The notes under the pieces: model-generated
What the model was told of the DNA's origin: nothing
What the model saw: only the letters and a program-made list of their open reading frames with translations
Database searches by the model: none
Assembly (NCBI GenBank): GCA_964396375.1
Contig: CAYNEY010000022.1
Span: forward strand, 28,953 to 92,952
DNA length: 64,000 nt
Direction: 5' to 3'
From: FEN-1139 sp964396375
GTDB lineage: Bacteria > Myxococcota_A > Polyangia > Polyangiales > Polyangiaceae
Program-made: the position numbers and the translations under genes
Part shown: one piece after another, positions 17,733 to 25,876 of the stretch
Layout of the letters: every line of letters starts with the position of its first letter
How positions within the stretch are numbered: position 1 is the first letter of the stretch

Positions 17733-18569
17733 CTAGAAGTCCTCCAGCAGCCAGTTCAGCGGCGCCACTAGCCGCTCCTCGCTGGTCGGATCGAAGAAGT
17801 GGCCGGTGTTCTCGAGACTGAAGAACCGTGCTGACATTTTCCCCTCACGCAGACGGCGAGCGCTCGCCTTCAGCTTCGAAGTCGACATGTCACGGTCACC
17901 GGCGACCAGTGCGACTCGAGTCACGCCCGCTTGGCGGAGAGGCTCGGCGTAGGTCACGGTCCCTGAATTCAGGAACATGATGCGGGCGAAACCGGCCCGC
18001 TCTCTTGCCACCAAGCGTTGCGCCGCGCTAGCCCCGAGGGAGTATCCAACCAGGGCAAGTCGCTCCGCGCTTGCGCTCGGATGGCGATGACGGAGCGCCT
18101 CGATTGCGCGCCTCACGACCTCACGGAGACGGGAGTCGGGGCCCGACCACATGGCGCCCCCGCCCTGACAGGGTGTCGGACCCGCAGGACAGAGCAACCA
18201 TGCCATGTGGGTGGTGCCAGCCCGAAACGCTCCACATTCGTACTCCGGGAGCGCGCACATGCCATGCAGCATGACCACCACCGGTAGGTCTTCCTTCCAC
18301 GTGCTTGGGTAGTAGTATACGGCGTCGCGGGCCTCTCCGATCGGGAGGCGCTGCGGTTCACTCGGTGGCAAAGGCAGTGCCGGAGCGCTCGCTGCTCCCG
18401 AGGGTACGGTATCCACGTTCGGATTCGTTTCCACGCGAGGTGGCTTCGGTGTGCCGGCTCGGGCCACCACTGCTGTCGCAGGCTCGGGCGTTTTTCTTGG
18501 TACAGGCGCTTCGTGCCCCTGACAGTGCGTGGGCAGTACGATGAGGAGTGCGAAGAGGAGTGGGCGCAC
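17733..18569 (-). CDS. exported alpha/beta hydrolase
   Basis: Predicted exported serine hydrolase of 278 residues. A hydrophobic N-terminus (MRPLLFALLIVLPTHC) looks like a signal peptide, perhaps with a non-canonical lipobox, followed by a Pro/Thr/Ala-rich linker to about residue 75. The hydrolase part has VVMLHGMC (oxyanion region), the nucleophile elbow GYSLGAS, an Asp in AGDRDMS and a His in ENTGHFFDP, a complete catalytic triad. Start codon is GTG. It resembles esterase/PHB depolymerase-like enzymes; the substrate is unknown. It is convergent with the repeat membrane protein. Confidence 0.8.
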   Translation of the reverse strand: MRPLLFALLIVLPTHCQGHEAPVPRKTPEPATAVVARAGTPKPPRVETNPNVDTVPSGAASAPALPLPPSEPQRLPIGEARDAVYYYPSTWKEDLPVVVMLHGMCALPEYECGAFRAGTTHMAWLLCPAGPTPCQGGGAMWSGPDSRLREVVRRAIEALRHRHPSASAERLALVGYSLGASAAQRLVARERAGFARIMFLNSGTVTYAEPLRQAGVTRVALVAGDRDMSTSKLKASARRLREGKMSARFFSLENTGHFFDPTSEERLVAPLNWLLEDF

Positions 18570-19063
18570 GACACAACGATACCTCGAGAGGTTCCAGAAG
18601 AGCTTGGAATGCTCGAGAAGGCCTGAGTGGGGCGACGCGCTTCTCTTACCCCGAGCTCTTCAGTTGACGAAAGCACGGCGCTGGGCTAAAAAACAGGTCT
18701 GTGATCAAAGTCGCCCTTGTCTGACGAGCCAGGTCATCTCACCCGCCTTTCGAGCCGGAGTCCGGTCAAGGTTGAGCGGGTGGAGTGAGCTGGTGGCCCG
18801 TTTCATCACCAATCCTGATTGAGGGAGTACCCTGAGCGGTGCTCTTCGGGGTTGACGTGTGATTCAGAGGCTAGCGCCGTCACGGCCTTTCTTGGGCAAC
18901 GTCGCAGGGCTCGTAGAGTCCACGTGAAGCGTGGTGCAGCCCCTATCGGCTCTCGACAGCGGTCAGAACGCTGTGTCTGCGGGTGAGGTGGGTGCTCACG
19001 GTAGTCTCGTTCGTCGTTACTCGCCGACCACCGCGTCGCAGCGAGCATCTGTGTGTCCATTTC
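18570..19063. other. 494-bp intergenic region without a recognisable gene
   Basis: The region separates the divergent hydrolase and RNHCP genes. No frame carries family-like sequence, no tRNA cloverleaf was seen, and no strong promoter box is obvious apart from an isolated TTGACG at 18852-18857. It presumably holds two divergent promoters and a leader. A small RNA cannot be excluded from sequence alone. Confidence 0.5.
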
Positions 19064-19459
19064 ATGAGTCTCATCATGTCACGACCTTCGTCCCAGTCCC
19101 ACGACGCTTACCCTAGCCAACACTTCCTCTGTTCTCACTGCGGAGCCATGGTATCGGGGATGGCGCTCGGCAGCCACCACCGCAACCACTGCCCAAGGTG
19201 CCTCTACAGCCGACACGTCGATCTCCTGCCGGGCGATCGGCGTTCTGCTTGCCGAGGCGTGATGGAGCCGCTCGCGGTCTTCGTGCGCCCAGATGGGGAG
19301 CTGATGCTCGTTCACTCCTGTCTGCGTTGCAGCCGGCTCAGTCGCAATCGGGTTGCAGGCGACGACGATCCGAAGGAACTCTACCGTCTGGCTCGCCGCC
19401 CCATCGAGTCCGGCTCATTATGTCGTGAGGCTCTCGAGGACGAAAGGAGTCGAGGATGA
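19064..19459 (+). CDS. RNHCP domain protein
   Basis: Zinc-binding protein of about 131 residues. The signature HHRNHCPRCLYSRHVD names the RNHCP family; together with FLCSHCG upstream and SCLRCSRLSRNR downstream it gives CxxC pairs suited to one or two zinc sites. ATG at 19064 is used, with ATG 19076 four codons later equally possible. Its stop overlaps the start of the rsgA gene as ATGA, so the two are translated together. Pairing with RsgA supports a role in ribosome or rRNA metabolism, inferred from context since the family is not well characterised. Confidence 0.85.
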   Translation: MSLIMSRPSSQSHDAYPSQHFLCSHCGAMVSGMALGSHHRNHCPRCLYSRHVDLLPGDRRSACRGVMEPLAVFVRPDGELMLVHSCLRCSRLSRNRVAGDDDPKELYRLARRPIESGSLCREALEDERSRG

Positions 19460-20460
19460 GCCCAACAAAGGATCGTCTGGCGCGGCTGGGCTGGGATGCT
19501 TGCTGGATGGCCGAGGCCGTGAGGGCTGGTTTCTCAGGACAGCCTGGGCGAGTCACCCAAGCATCACGCCTGCTTGTCGTGACCGATGCTTTGGGCGAGG
19601 TGCTGGTCGAGGGCCCGAGGGCCCTCGACCAGGTCCCGGTCTGTGGGGATTGGGTGATGATCGAACGCCTCCAGCAGAGCGGCGGAGAAGATGCACGGGC
19701 AGTGTTGCGCGGGGTGCTTTCGCGCCGCAACGCCATCATTCGCCAGACGGTGGGGAGCCCACGACCCCAAGCCCTTGCCGCCAACCTGGATCGGGTCTTT
19801 CTTGTTCTAGGTCTGGACCGAAGCCAAGGAATCCGCTCGCTCCCTCGCTATCAAGCGCTGGCGCGCCTGAACAACGTGGTCGTGACCGTCCTGCTCAATA
19901 AGGCAGATCTGTGCGAGGATCTCGAGCACGCACTCGCTTGGGCCGGTTCGCTGGCGCCGGATCTCGAGCTCATACCGCTTGTAGCGTCCCAAAATGGGGG
20001 AATCTGCCCCCTTTACCCCTCGCTGGCCGCCGGCACCACCGTGGCGCTGCTGGGCCCTTCGGGTGCGGGGAAGTCGACGTTGATCAACGCGCTCGTTGGC
20101 GGTGAGGCGGTCCGCACAGGGGCGGTGCGTGCAGGTGACCGTCGGGGCAGGCACACCACCTCGGCGGCGAGATTGCTCACCACGGACGGGGGAGTCTCCA
20201 TCATCGACACACCAGGCTTGCGTGAGCTTGGCCTCTGGGGCGACGCGGGACTCCGCAATACCTACAACGACATCGCGTTGCTCGGCCACAGCTGCCGATT
20301 TCGCGACTGTACCCATGACCACGAGCCTGGCTGCGCGGTGCGGCAGGCACTCGCCGAGGGTGAGCTGTCGTCGGAACGGTTCCTTTCCTATCTTGAGCTG
20401 GAGCGTGAACAGGCGACCCGAGCACGCCTGATCCGTGGGAAAAAGCGGAGGTACCGGTGA
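19456..20460 (+). CDS. rsgA: ribosome small subunit-dependent GTPase A
   Basis: Circularly permuted GTPase that assists late maturation of the 30S subunit. The 334-residue product has an N-terminal OB-fold, then G4 (NKADL, about residue 150), G5-like VASQNGG, G1 GPSGAGKST (about residue 197), the TT-containing G2 region in GRHTTSAARL, G3 DTPGLRE, and the C-terminal zinc site CRFRDCTHDHEPGC. The permuted order G4-G5-G1-G3 is diagnostic of RsgA/YjeQ. The start overlaps the RNHCP stop by four bases. Confidence 0.95.
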   Translation: MSPTKDRLARLGWDACWMAEAVRAGFSGQPGRVTQASRLLVVTDALGEVLVEGPRALDQVPVCGDWVMIERLQQSGGEDARAVLRGVLSRRNAIIRQTVGSPRPQALAANLDRVFLVLGLDRSQGIRSLPRYQALARLNNVVVTVLLNKADLCEDLEHALAWAGSLAPDLELIPLVASQNGGICPLYPSLAAGTTVALLGPSGAGKSTLINALVGGEAVRTGAVRAGDRRGRHTTSAARLLTTDGGVSIIDTPGLRELGLWGDAGLRNTYNDIALLGHSCRFRDCTHDHEPGCAVRQALAEGELSSERFLSYLELEREQATRARLIRGKKRRYR

Positions 20461-20541
20461 AAACAACGCTCCATTTTGACCCAAAGCCGAGATTTGCCCA
20501 GTTCCGCTGGGGAGCAGAAGCTCCATAATGGGGGCACCTTC

Positions 20542-22236
20542 ATGAAACCGAATCGCCGCTCTTCCCATGTGACCGCGGGTGTGGCCCGCGCCCCCAATCG
20601 CTCGATGTTCTACTCACTCGGATTCGTCGAGCAGGATTTCGAGAAACCGATCATCGGAGTAGCCAATGGTCATTCCACCATCACCCCCTGCAATGCTGGT
20701 CTAGGGCGTCTGGCGGATGCGGCGGTGATGGGGATTGAGGCGGAGGGTGGCAAGGCTCAGATTTTCGGCACTCCAACCATCAGCGATGGGATGGCCATGG
20801 GCACCGAGGGAATGAAGTACAGTCTGGTCTCGCGGGAGGTGATCGCGGACTGCGTGGAGACCTGCGTGGGCGGACAGTGGATGGATGGAGTGGTGGTGAT
20901 AGGGGGCTGTGACAAGAACATGCCTGGCGGCATGATGGGGATGCTTCGTGCCGATGTTCCCGGGATTTACGTTTACGGTGGGACGGTGCTGCCGGGCAGA
21001 CACCGTGGTCGCGACGTGAACATCGTCAGTGTCTTTGAAGCCGTGGGCGAGGTGACAGCTGGAAAGATGGACGAATCCGAGCTGACCGAACTCGAGCGTT
21101 GTGCCATCCCAAGCTTTGGCTCCTGCGGAGGCATGTACACCGCAAACACGATGAGTTCGGCGTTCGAGGCGCTTGGGATGAGCCTTCCTTACTCATCGAC
21201 CGAGGCCAACCCCTACCCTGAGAAGGTGGAGAGCACGAGGGAGGCCGGCCGGGTGCTGGTGCGGGCGGTGCGCGCCGAGCTCTCCGCGCGGCGTATCGTG
21301 ACCCGTCAGGCGCTCGAGAACGCCACCTCGGTGGTGATGGCGATCGGGGGCTCCACCAACGCGGTCTTACATCTCTTGGCCATCGCCCACGCCGCAGAGA
21401 TCGAGTGGTGCCTCGACGACTTCGAGCGGATTCGTAGGCGTGTTCCGGTACTCTGTGACCTCAAGCCCTCCGGACAATATCTGGCGGTGGATTTTCATCG
21501 TGCGGGGGGTGTGCCTGAGGTCATGAAGATCCTCCTCGAGCGCGGGCTCTTGCACGGTAACTGCCTCACGATCACGGGGCGCACCGTGGAGGAGAACCTT
21601 CGTGAACTCACCGGTCGAGCCGAACAGACCCACGAACCCCGTGTGATTCATGCTTTCGATCAACCGCTGTATGCGGAGGGGCACCTGGCGATTCTCCGCG
21701 GAAACCTGGCCGAGGGGGGTGCGGTGGCCAAAGTCACGGGGTTGAAGCGCCGGGTCATCACCGGTCCGGCGCGGGTCTTCGACGACGAACAGAGCGCGCT
21801 TTCCGCCATTCTCGAGCGGAAGATCCAACCCGGTGATGTGATGATCCTGCGCTACCTCGGGCCAAAAGGCGGCCCTGGTATGCCGGAGATGCTGGCGCCG
21901 ACCAGCGCCTTGGTGGGGCAAGGTCTGGGCGAATCGGTGGGGCTGGTCACGGATGGACGTTTCTCCGGGGGCACCTGGGGTATGGTGGTGGGTCACGTTA
22001 CCCCCGAGGCCTATGTGGGCGGCAACATCGCGCTGGTCGAAGAGGGGGACCAGATCACGATTGATGCCGAGCGGCTGCTGCTCGAGGTGGCGCTCTCGGA
22101 TGAAGAGCTACTCTCTCGTCGGGCTCGTTTCGTGCCGCCGTTGCCTCGCTATCGACGGGGTGTGTTGGCCAAATTCGCGAGAAATGTTACCGACGCGAGT
22201 CACGGTGCGGTGTTGGACGGCTGGGATGAGCGGTGA
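20542..22236 (+). CDS. ilvD: dihydroxy-acid dehydratase
   Basis: Iron-sulfur dehydratase of branched-chain amino acid and pantothenate synthesis, converting 2,3-dihydroxy-3-methylbutanoate or -pentanoate to the 2-oxo acid. It has 564 residues, normal for the family. Three cluster cysteines are visible in TPCNAGL, GGCDKNMPGG and GSCGGMYTANTM, and the C-terminus carries LVTDGRFSGGTWG with the catalytic Ser region. ATG 20542 matches the family N-terminus (RSSHVTAGVARAPNRSMFYSLG); an in-frame TTG at 20476 is unlikely. It follows rsgA by 81 bases and is convergent with the peroxiredoxin gene. Confidence 0.96.
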   Translation: MKPNRRSSHVTAGVARAPNRSMFYSLGFVEQDFEKPIIGVANGHSTITPCNAGLGRLADAAVMGIEAEGGKAQIFGTPTISDGMAMGTEGMKYSLVSREVIADCVETCVGGQWMDGVVVIGGCDKNMPGGMMGMLRADVPGIYVYGGTVLPGRHRGRDVNIVSVFEAVGEVTAGKMDESELTELERCAIPSFGSCGGMYTANTMSSAFEALGMSLPYSSTEANPYPEKVESTREAGRVLVRAVRAELSARRIVTRQALENATSVVMAIGGSTNAVLHLLAIAHAAEIEWCLDDFERIRRRVPVLCDLKPSGQYLAVDFHRAGGVPEVMKILLERGLLHGNCLTITGRTVEENLRELTGRAEQTHEPRVIHAFDQPLYAEGHLAILRGNLAEGGAVAKVTGLKRRVITGPARVFDDEQSALSAILERKIQPGDVMILRYLGPKGGPGMPEMLAPTSALVGQGLGESVGLVTDGRFSGGTWGMVVGHVTPEAYVGGNIALVEEGDQITIDAERLLLEVALSDEELLSRRARFVPPLPRYRRGVLAKFARNVTDASHGAVLDGWDER

Positions 22237-22263
22237 GCCGTGGAGGGGGGCGACGCGGACTTC

Positions 22264-22755
22264 TTACCCAAGTTCCTTCAAGGACTTCAACACCTCTTCC
22301 GTGTGCCCATCTACCTTGACTTTGCGAAAAATTCGAGCCACCCGACCTCGCTCGTCGATCACGAAAGTGGTACGGATCACTCCAATCGACGTCTTGCCGT
22401 AGAGCGTCTTTTCTCCCAGTACGCCGCACCGCTCGGCGTAGCGTCGCCCTTCGTCTACCAGAAGCGGGAAACCGAGCTGGTATTTGTCAGTGAACTTGCG
22501 GTGCCGCTCGGCTGAATCGGCGCTGATCCCCACCACCGTCGCGCCGAGGCGACGAAACCGCGTCAGATTCTCGGTGAAGCTGCAGGCCTCCCTCGTGCAC
22601 CCAGGCGTGTCATCCTTGGGGTAGAAGTACACCACCAGCTTTCGGCCGCGCAAGCTGGAGAGCTTGAACATCTTGCCGTCTTGATCGGACAGTTCGACGT
22701 CAGGCATCGGGTCGCCTTCAGCCAGCGCAGCGGGAGGGCTCTTCTTGGTGGGCAT
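22264..22755 (-). CDS. bcp: thioredoxin-dependent peroxiredoxin, BCP/PrxQ type
   Basis: Reduces hydroperoxides using thioredoxin; 163 residues. The peroxidatic Cys is in PKDDTPGCTREACSF, and the resolving Cys five residues later (CxxxxC) places it in the BCP/PrxQ class with an intramolecular disulfide. FYPKDDTPGC and GISADS are the usual motifs, and the C-terminal FVIDERGRVARIF is typical. ATG 22755 (MPTKKS) is preferred; upstream in-frame codons start with TTG at 22794 and would overlap the promoter of the divergent gene. Confidence 0.94.
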   Translation of the reverse strand: MPTKKSPPAALAEGDPMPDVELSDQDGKMFKLSSLRGRKLVVYFYPKDDTPGCTREACSFTENLTRFRRLGATVVGISADSAERHRKFTDKYQLGFPLLVDEGRRYAERCGVLGEKTLYGKTSIGVIRTTFVIDERGRVARIFRKVKVDGHTEEVLKSLKELG

Positions 22756-22899
22756 CTCAGGCTGATAGTTGGGGGCCGAGACTGCGCGCGTCAAGGGATC
22801 CGTACCACCACCGTCTCCCGGAACAGCAACCCTCGCGTTTTTGGGCAGGGTCGGCGCAAATCGGCTAAAATCCGAGGCAACCTCGAGTTCAATGGCTGC

Positions 22900-23679
22900 A
22901 TGACCGAACCCTCACGCCTCGATCTTTCCGAACTCCAAGGGCGGCTCTCGGAGCTACCTGTGCCCCTTGCTGTCGGATTTGCTGGGCGTATGGCGGCCCG
23001 CGCGCTGCTTGGGTTCGCCTTCCCGATCTGCGATGATCGGCCTTACCTCTGGTTTCTTCCGGAAAATGAGCGCATTTCTCACACGTTGGCGGTGTGTGAG
23101 GCGGTAAAACTGGTAAACCAAGGAGGCTCGGTTGATTTTGCGGCCGCAGCGCGCGCGGCGGATCGGGCGCGCGGCTTGGTGCGGGCTGCGACCGCGGCGA
23201 TGGTGCGCGCGGTCGCCCGCGGCACCAGTTATGGGGCGGTCGACGCCGGAGTGACCATGCTGGTGTCACGCGCGGTCCGGCACACGGCTCAAGCAGCGGC
23301 CTATGCGGCGGACGCAGCCTCGGCGGCCGCGGCCTACGTGGATGCGATTGCGGCCGTGGAGGCAAGCTCGGCGTTCACTGCTGCCATCGAGACCTTCGCG
23401 GAGCCGGATGGCCCATTGCGGCTCACCACACCTCACGACCAAACAATGCTTGTCCTCATGCTCCGGCTCGCGGAGTTCGACCTCGCGTGGATGCTCGAGC
23501 GCAGCCGGGACGAGCCGGAGTCGGTTCTTGACCAGAGCCGGATCCGAGCCCTCTTCGGTCCGAGGTTTCCCGCCCTGGACGCACACCTGAGCTGGCTCAT
23601 CGCTGTCTTCGAGAGCTTCGGTCTCGAGCACCGCCGTTGGGTCGACTGGTACCGTGGCCTGTGTGGTGACGCAGGCTAG
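22900..23679 (+). CDS. Ala-rich hypothetical protein
   Basis: Protein of 259 residues that I do not recognise. No signal peptide or membrane helix. Residues 70-165 are strongly Ala-rich and helical (for example HTAQAAAYAADAASAAAAYVDAIAAVEA), suggesting a coiled coil or helical bundle. The C-terminal half is ordinary soluble sequence with LDAHLSWLIAVFESFGLEHRRWVDWYRG. It is divergent from bcp and convergent with the hemerythrin gene. Confidence 0.75.
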   Translation: MTEPSRLDLSELQGRLSELPVPLAVGFAGRMAARALLGFAFPICDDRPYLWFLPENERISHTLAVCEAVKLVNQGGSVDFAAAARAADRARGLVRAATAAMVRAVARGTSYGAVDAGVTMLVSRAVRHTAQAAAYAADAASAAAAYVDAIAAVEASSAFTAAIETFAEPDGPLRLTTPHDQTMLVLMLRLAEFDLAWMLERSRDEPESVLDQSRIRALFGPRFPALDAHLSWLIAVFESFGLEHRRWVDWYRGLCGDAG

Positions 23680-23731
23680 AGTGCCCTCCAAACTCGAGCG
23701 CTTTTCGGAAGGCCACCGAACCTTTCGGGCT

Positions 23732-24142
23732 CTAGCCGAGCCCGCGCTCTCTGAAGAGGGCGACGTACTTGCGGTCGGTTCCGAGGATGTGCTGGATCAA
23801 CCACTCCTTCAGAAAGGTCATGACCTCCATTGACAGAAGCAGCTTTCCTTCTGAGAAATCCCGCTGAAAATCCAGCACTTTTCCGGTGAACCGCTGATGA
23901 GCCTCGGTGTGGGCTGCCTTCTCCGGAAAAGCGAACTCGGCGAAGTAGAGCTCTTCAGTTCGAAAGTGGCTTTTCGTGTAGGCGAGCAGGCGCTCGATGA
24001 TTGTCCCGAGAACCTCGTTGGTCCGACGTGCCAGCATCGCTTCGTGCAGTTCATTGATCAGAACCACCAACTTCTGGTGCTGTGCATCGATCTCGGAGAT
24101 CCCGAGGTTGAGCTGGTCGTCCCACTCAATCAACATTCCCAT
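23732..24142 (-). CDS. bacteriohemerythrin
   Basis: Non-heme diiron oxygen-binding protein of 136 residues forming a four-helix bundle. Expected iron ligands are visible: His in DAQHQKL, His and Glu in KSHFRTEELYF, His residues in AAHTEAHQRF, and His/Asp in LIQHILGTDRKY. The ATG at 24142 has GGGAG eight bases upstream and gives the family start IEWDDQLNLGI. It lies downstream of gmhB on the same strand. Single-domain forms serve oxygen sensing, storage or delivery; which applies here is unknown. Confidence 0.93.
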   Translation of the reverse strand: MGMLIEWDDQLNLGISEIDAQHQKLVVLINELHEAMLARRTNEVLGTIIERLLAYTKSHFRTEELYFAEFAFPEKAAHTEAHQRFTGKVLDFQRDFSEGKLLLSMEVMTFLKEWLIQHILGTDRKYVALFRERGLG

Positions 24143-24246
24143 GGCTTGGCTCTCCCAGTTTGACGTTGGACCGGTCACCCGCTTTGGATGGGGACATAGT
24201 CACCGACAAAGGAGGAACGGCCAACCCCACGGGGCATGAAGGCAGA

Positions 24247-24822
24247 TTAGCGAAATGGCGGACCAGAGAGGGATGTACTTGGTGGGCCTATCAACCAGTC
24301 AATAGCGGCTGCCAGATCGGGGAAGATGGGGCAAGGCCGCTGAAGCTCGTTCTGATGACGAGCACCGTGACCGGTCAGAACGTAGAGGCCCTTGCCCCCC
24401 ACTTGTTCGGCAAAATCGACGTCGTGGGGGTGATCACCGATCGAGTAGGAGCGCAAAAGGCATATTCGATGCTCGCGCTCAGCGATCTTGAGGAAGTGGG
24501 GCTTGGGCTTGATGCAGAGGCATCCATCCGCACGGGCATGGGGACACACGAAGACCCGCTCGACCGGCACGCCAGCTTCGGCGAGCGTGATGACCAGGTG
24601 CTCATTGACGGCATCCACCTGGGAGTGAGTGAGGGTGCCGCGAGCGATTCCCGATTGATTGGTGACGATGAAGAGCGAAAATTCGGTGGAGGCACGAAGC
24701 AGCGCATCGAGCGCACCAGGGAGGAGACGCACCTTTGTTGGAGTGGCCAGATCGCCAACGTCCTCGATGATGGTCCCATCGCGATCGAGGAAGAGGGCTT
24801 TGCGCTGCAAGGAAGGGATCAT
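24247..24822 (-). CDS. gmhB: D,D-heptose 1,7-bisphosphate phosphatase (HAD family)
   Basis: HAD-superfamily phosphatase of 191 residues for ADP-heptose synthesis, used in the inner core of lipopolysaccharide. Motif I is FLDRDGTI (about residues 11-18), motif II is IVTNQSGIARG, and the zinc loop CPHARADGCLCIKPKP carries Cys-His-Cys-Cys as in GmhB. Motif III/IV is in RSYSIGDHPHDVDFA; here SIGDHPHD replaces the usual VGD..SD, a mild deviation. The related histidinol phosphatase domain is a less likely alternative. It is divergent from the small lipoprotein gene. Confidence 0.88.
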   Translation of the reverse strand: MIPSLQRKALFLDRDGTIIEDVGDLATPTKVRLLPGALDALLRASTEFSLFIVTNQSGIARGTLTHSQVDAVNEHLVITLAEAGVPVERVFVCPHARADGCLCIKPKPHFLKIAEREHRICLLRSYSIGDHPHDVDFAEQVGGKGLYVLTGHGARHQNELQRPCPIFPDLAAAIDWLIGPPSTSLSGPPFR

Positions 24823-24855
24823 GGTTCAAGGCGTGGCTCGTGGTAGACTAGCACC

Positions 24856-25245
24856 GTGAAGAGCTACCTCCGTATTTACCCATTGCTTCTGGCAGCCTTC
24901 TTCATGACAGGTTGTGACGACGATCAGGGCTCGGACGCGATCCGGCTCGGGGTCGGGGCGGAGTGCAACGTCAACGCCGAGTGCGCGACGGAAGGCACGG
25001 AATGCCTCACCCAATTCCGAGGCGGCTACTGCGGCCTATCGCCCTGTGACGCGAACCAGGATTGCCCGAGCGGTTCTTTGTGTGTGGTCCACGATGACGG
25101 CGCGCATTACTGCTTTCTGAGCTGTGTGACCAAGTCAGACTGCAACGGGTCACGCAGCATCGAGAACGAGTCCAACTGCACCTCCAGTGTGGTGTTTGTC
25201 GAGCCGACCGAGAGCCGAGCCTGCGTTCCGCCGAGCGGGAATTGA
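24856..25245 (+). CDS. small Cys-rich lipoprotein
   Basis: Exported lipoprotein of 129 residues starting with GTG. The signal peptide ends in a lipobox, FMTGC, with DDD after the lipidated Cys. Aspartates just after the Cys often affect sorting in Gram-negative bacteria. The mature part has about ten cysteines in a C-x(5)-C-like spacing (ECNVNAECATEGTEC, CDANQDCPSGSLCV), resembling the myxobacterial Cys-rich modules. Function unknown. Convergent with the HAD phosphatase gene. Confidence 0.82.
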   Translation: MKSYLRIYPLLLAAFFMTGCDDDQGSDAIRLGVGAECNVNAECATEGTECLTQFRGGYCGLSPCDANQDCPSGSLCVVHDDGAHYCFLSCVTKSDCNGSRSIENESNCTSSVVFVEPTESRACVPPSGN

Positions 25246-25261
25246 GGCCTGCCTCGCTCGG

Positions 25262-25870
25262 TCAGAGACCAACCCGGCGAAACTTCATCTGAGCGGCGCG
25301 GGCAGCGGCGCCGTCCGCGTCGTCACGGTCCCCTATCACCAGGCATTCGGGCGGGGTAAGCCCCAGACGTTCCGCCGCGATCAAGTAACCCGAAGGAGAA
25401 GGCTTGAGCGCGGGTGGCCCATCAGGTTCGCCATTGGCCACCACAGTGTCGAACAGAGTCTCCGCCCCGAGTGCCGCCAGTTTTCTTCGGGCAGGGTAGT
25501 CGCTGACCAGCGCCGTTTTGCCTCCATGGGCACGAAACTGGGCGATCGCGCCGAAGAGACCCCGGCGCCGGGTTGGCCGGAGCAAAGGTAAGGGTAGCTC
25601 GATCATGGCGAGTGTCACCACCTCCGCCACTCGTTCTTCGGAGATTTGCAGCGCTGCCGCGGTGCGAGCGAGCTGTACCGTATAGGGAGACACGCCCGCA
25701 TCGGTGAGGCCAACCTCCCGCAGGAACTCGTGCTCACGGCGGAACCGCCGCACGATGTGGAGTTGTTCAGAGGAGAGGCCGAGTAACTTTGGCAGCATGA
25801 GCAGCTTCATCGGCAAAGCGTGATAGAGCGTCCCATCGAGATCGATCAGCCAGCCACGCGCAGCTTTCAT
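25262..25870 (-). CDS. HAD family hydrolase
   Basis: Phosphatase-like protein of 202 residues. Motif I is LIDLDGTLYHA (residues 8-18), motif II is ALVSDYP, Lys is in ALKPSPSGYL and motif IV is VIGDRDDADGAAARAA. A helical cap sits between motifs I and II. It follows the RlmN-type gene by six bases and probably belongs to the same transcript. Substrate unknown. Confidence 0.88.
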   Translation of the reverse strand: MKAARGWLIDLDGTLYHALPMKLLMLPKLLGLSSEQLHIVRRFRREHEFLREVGLTDAGVSPYTVQLARTAAALQISEERVAEVVTLAMIELPLPLLRPTRRRGLFGAIAQFRAHGGKTALVSDYPARRKLAALGAETLFDTVVANGEPDGPPALKPSPSGYLIAAERLGLTPPECLVIGDRDDADGAAARAAQMKFRRVGL

Positions 25871-25876
25871 CAGAAG

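Noticed and set aside
23726..23744. Hairpin CGGGCTC/GAGCCCG as a terminator for the hemerythrin gene
   Set aside because: It overlaps the hemerythrin stop, the stem is short and no U tract follows on either strand.
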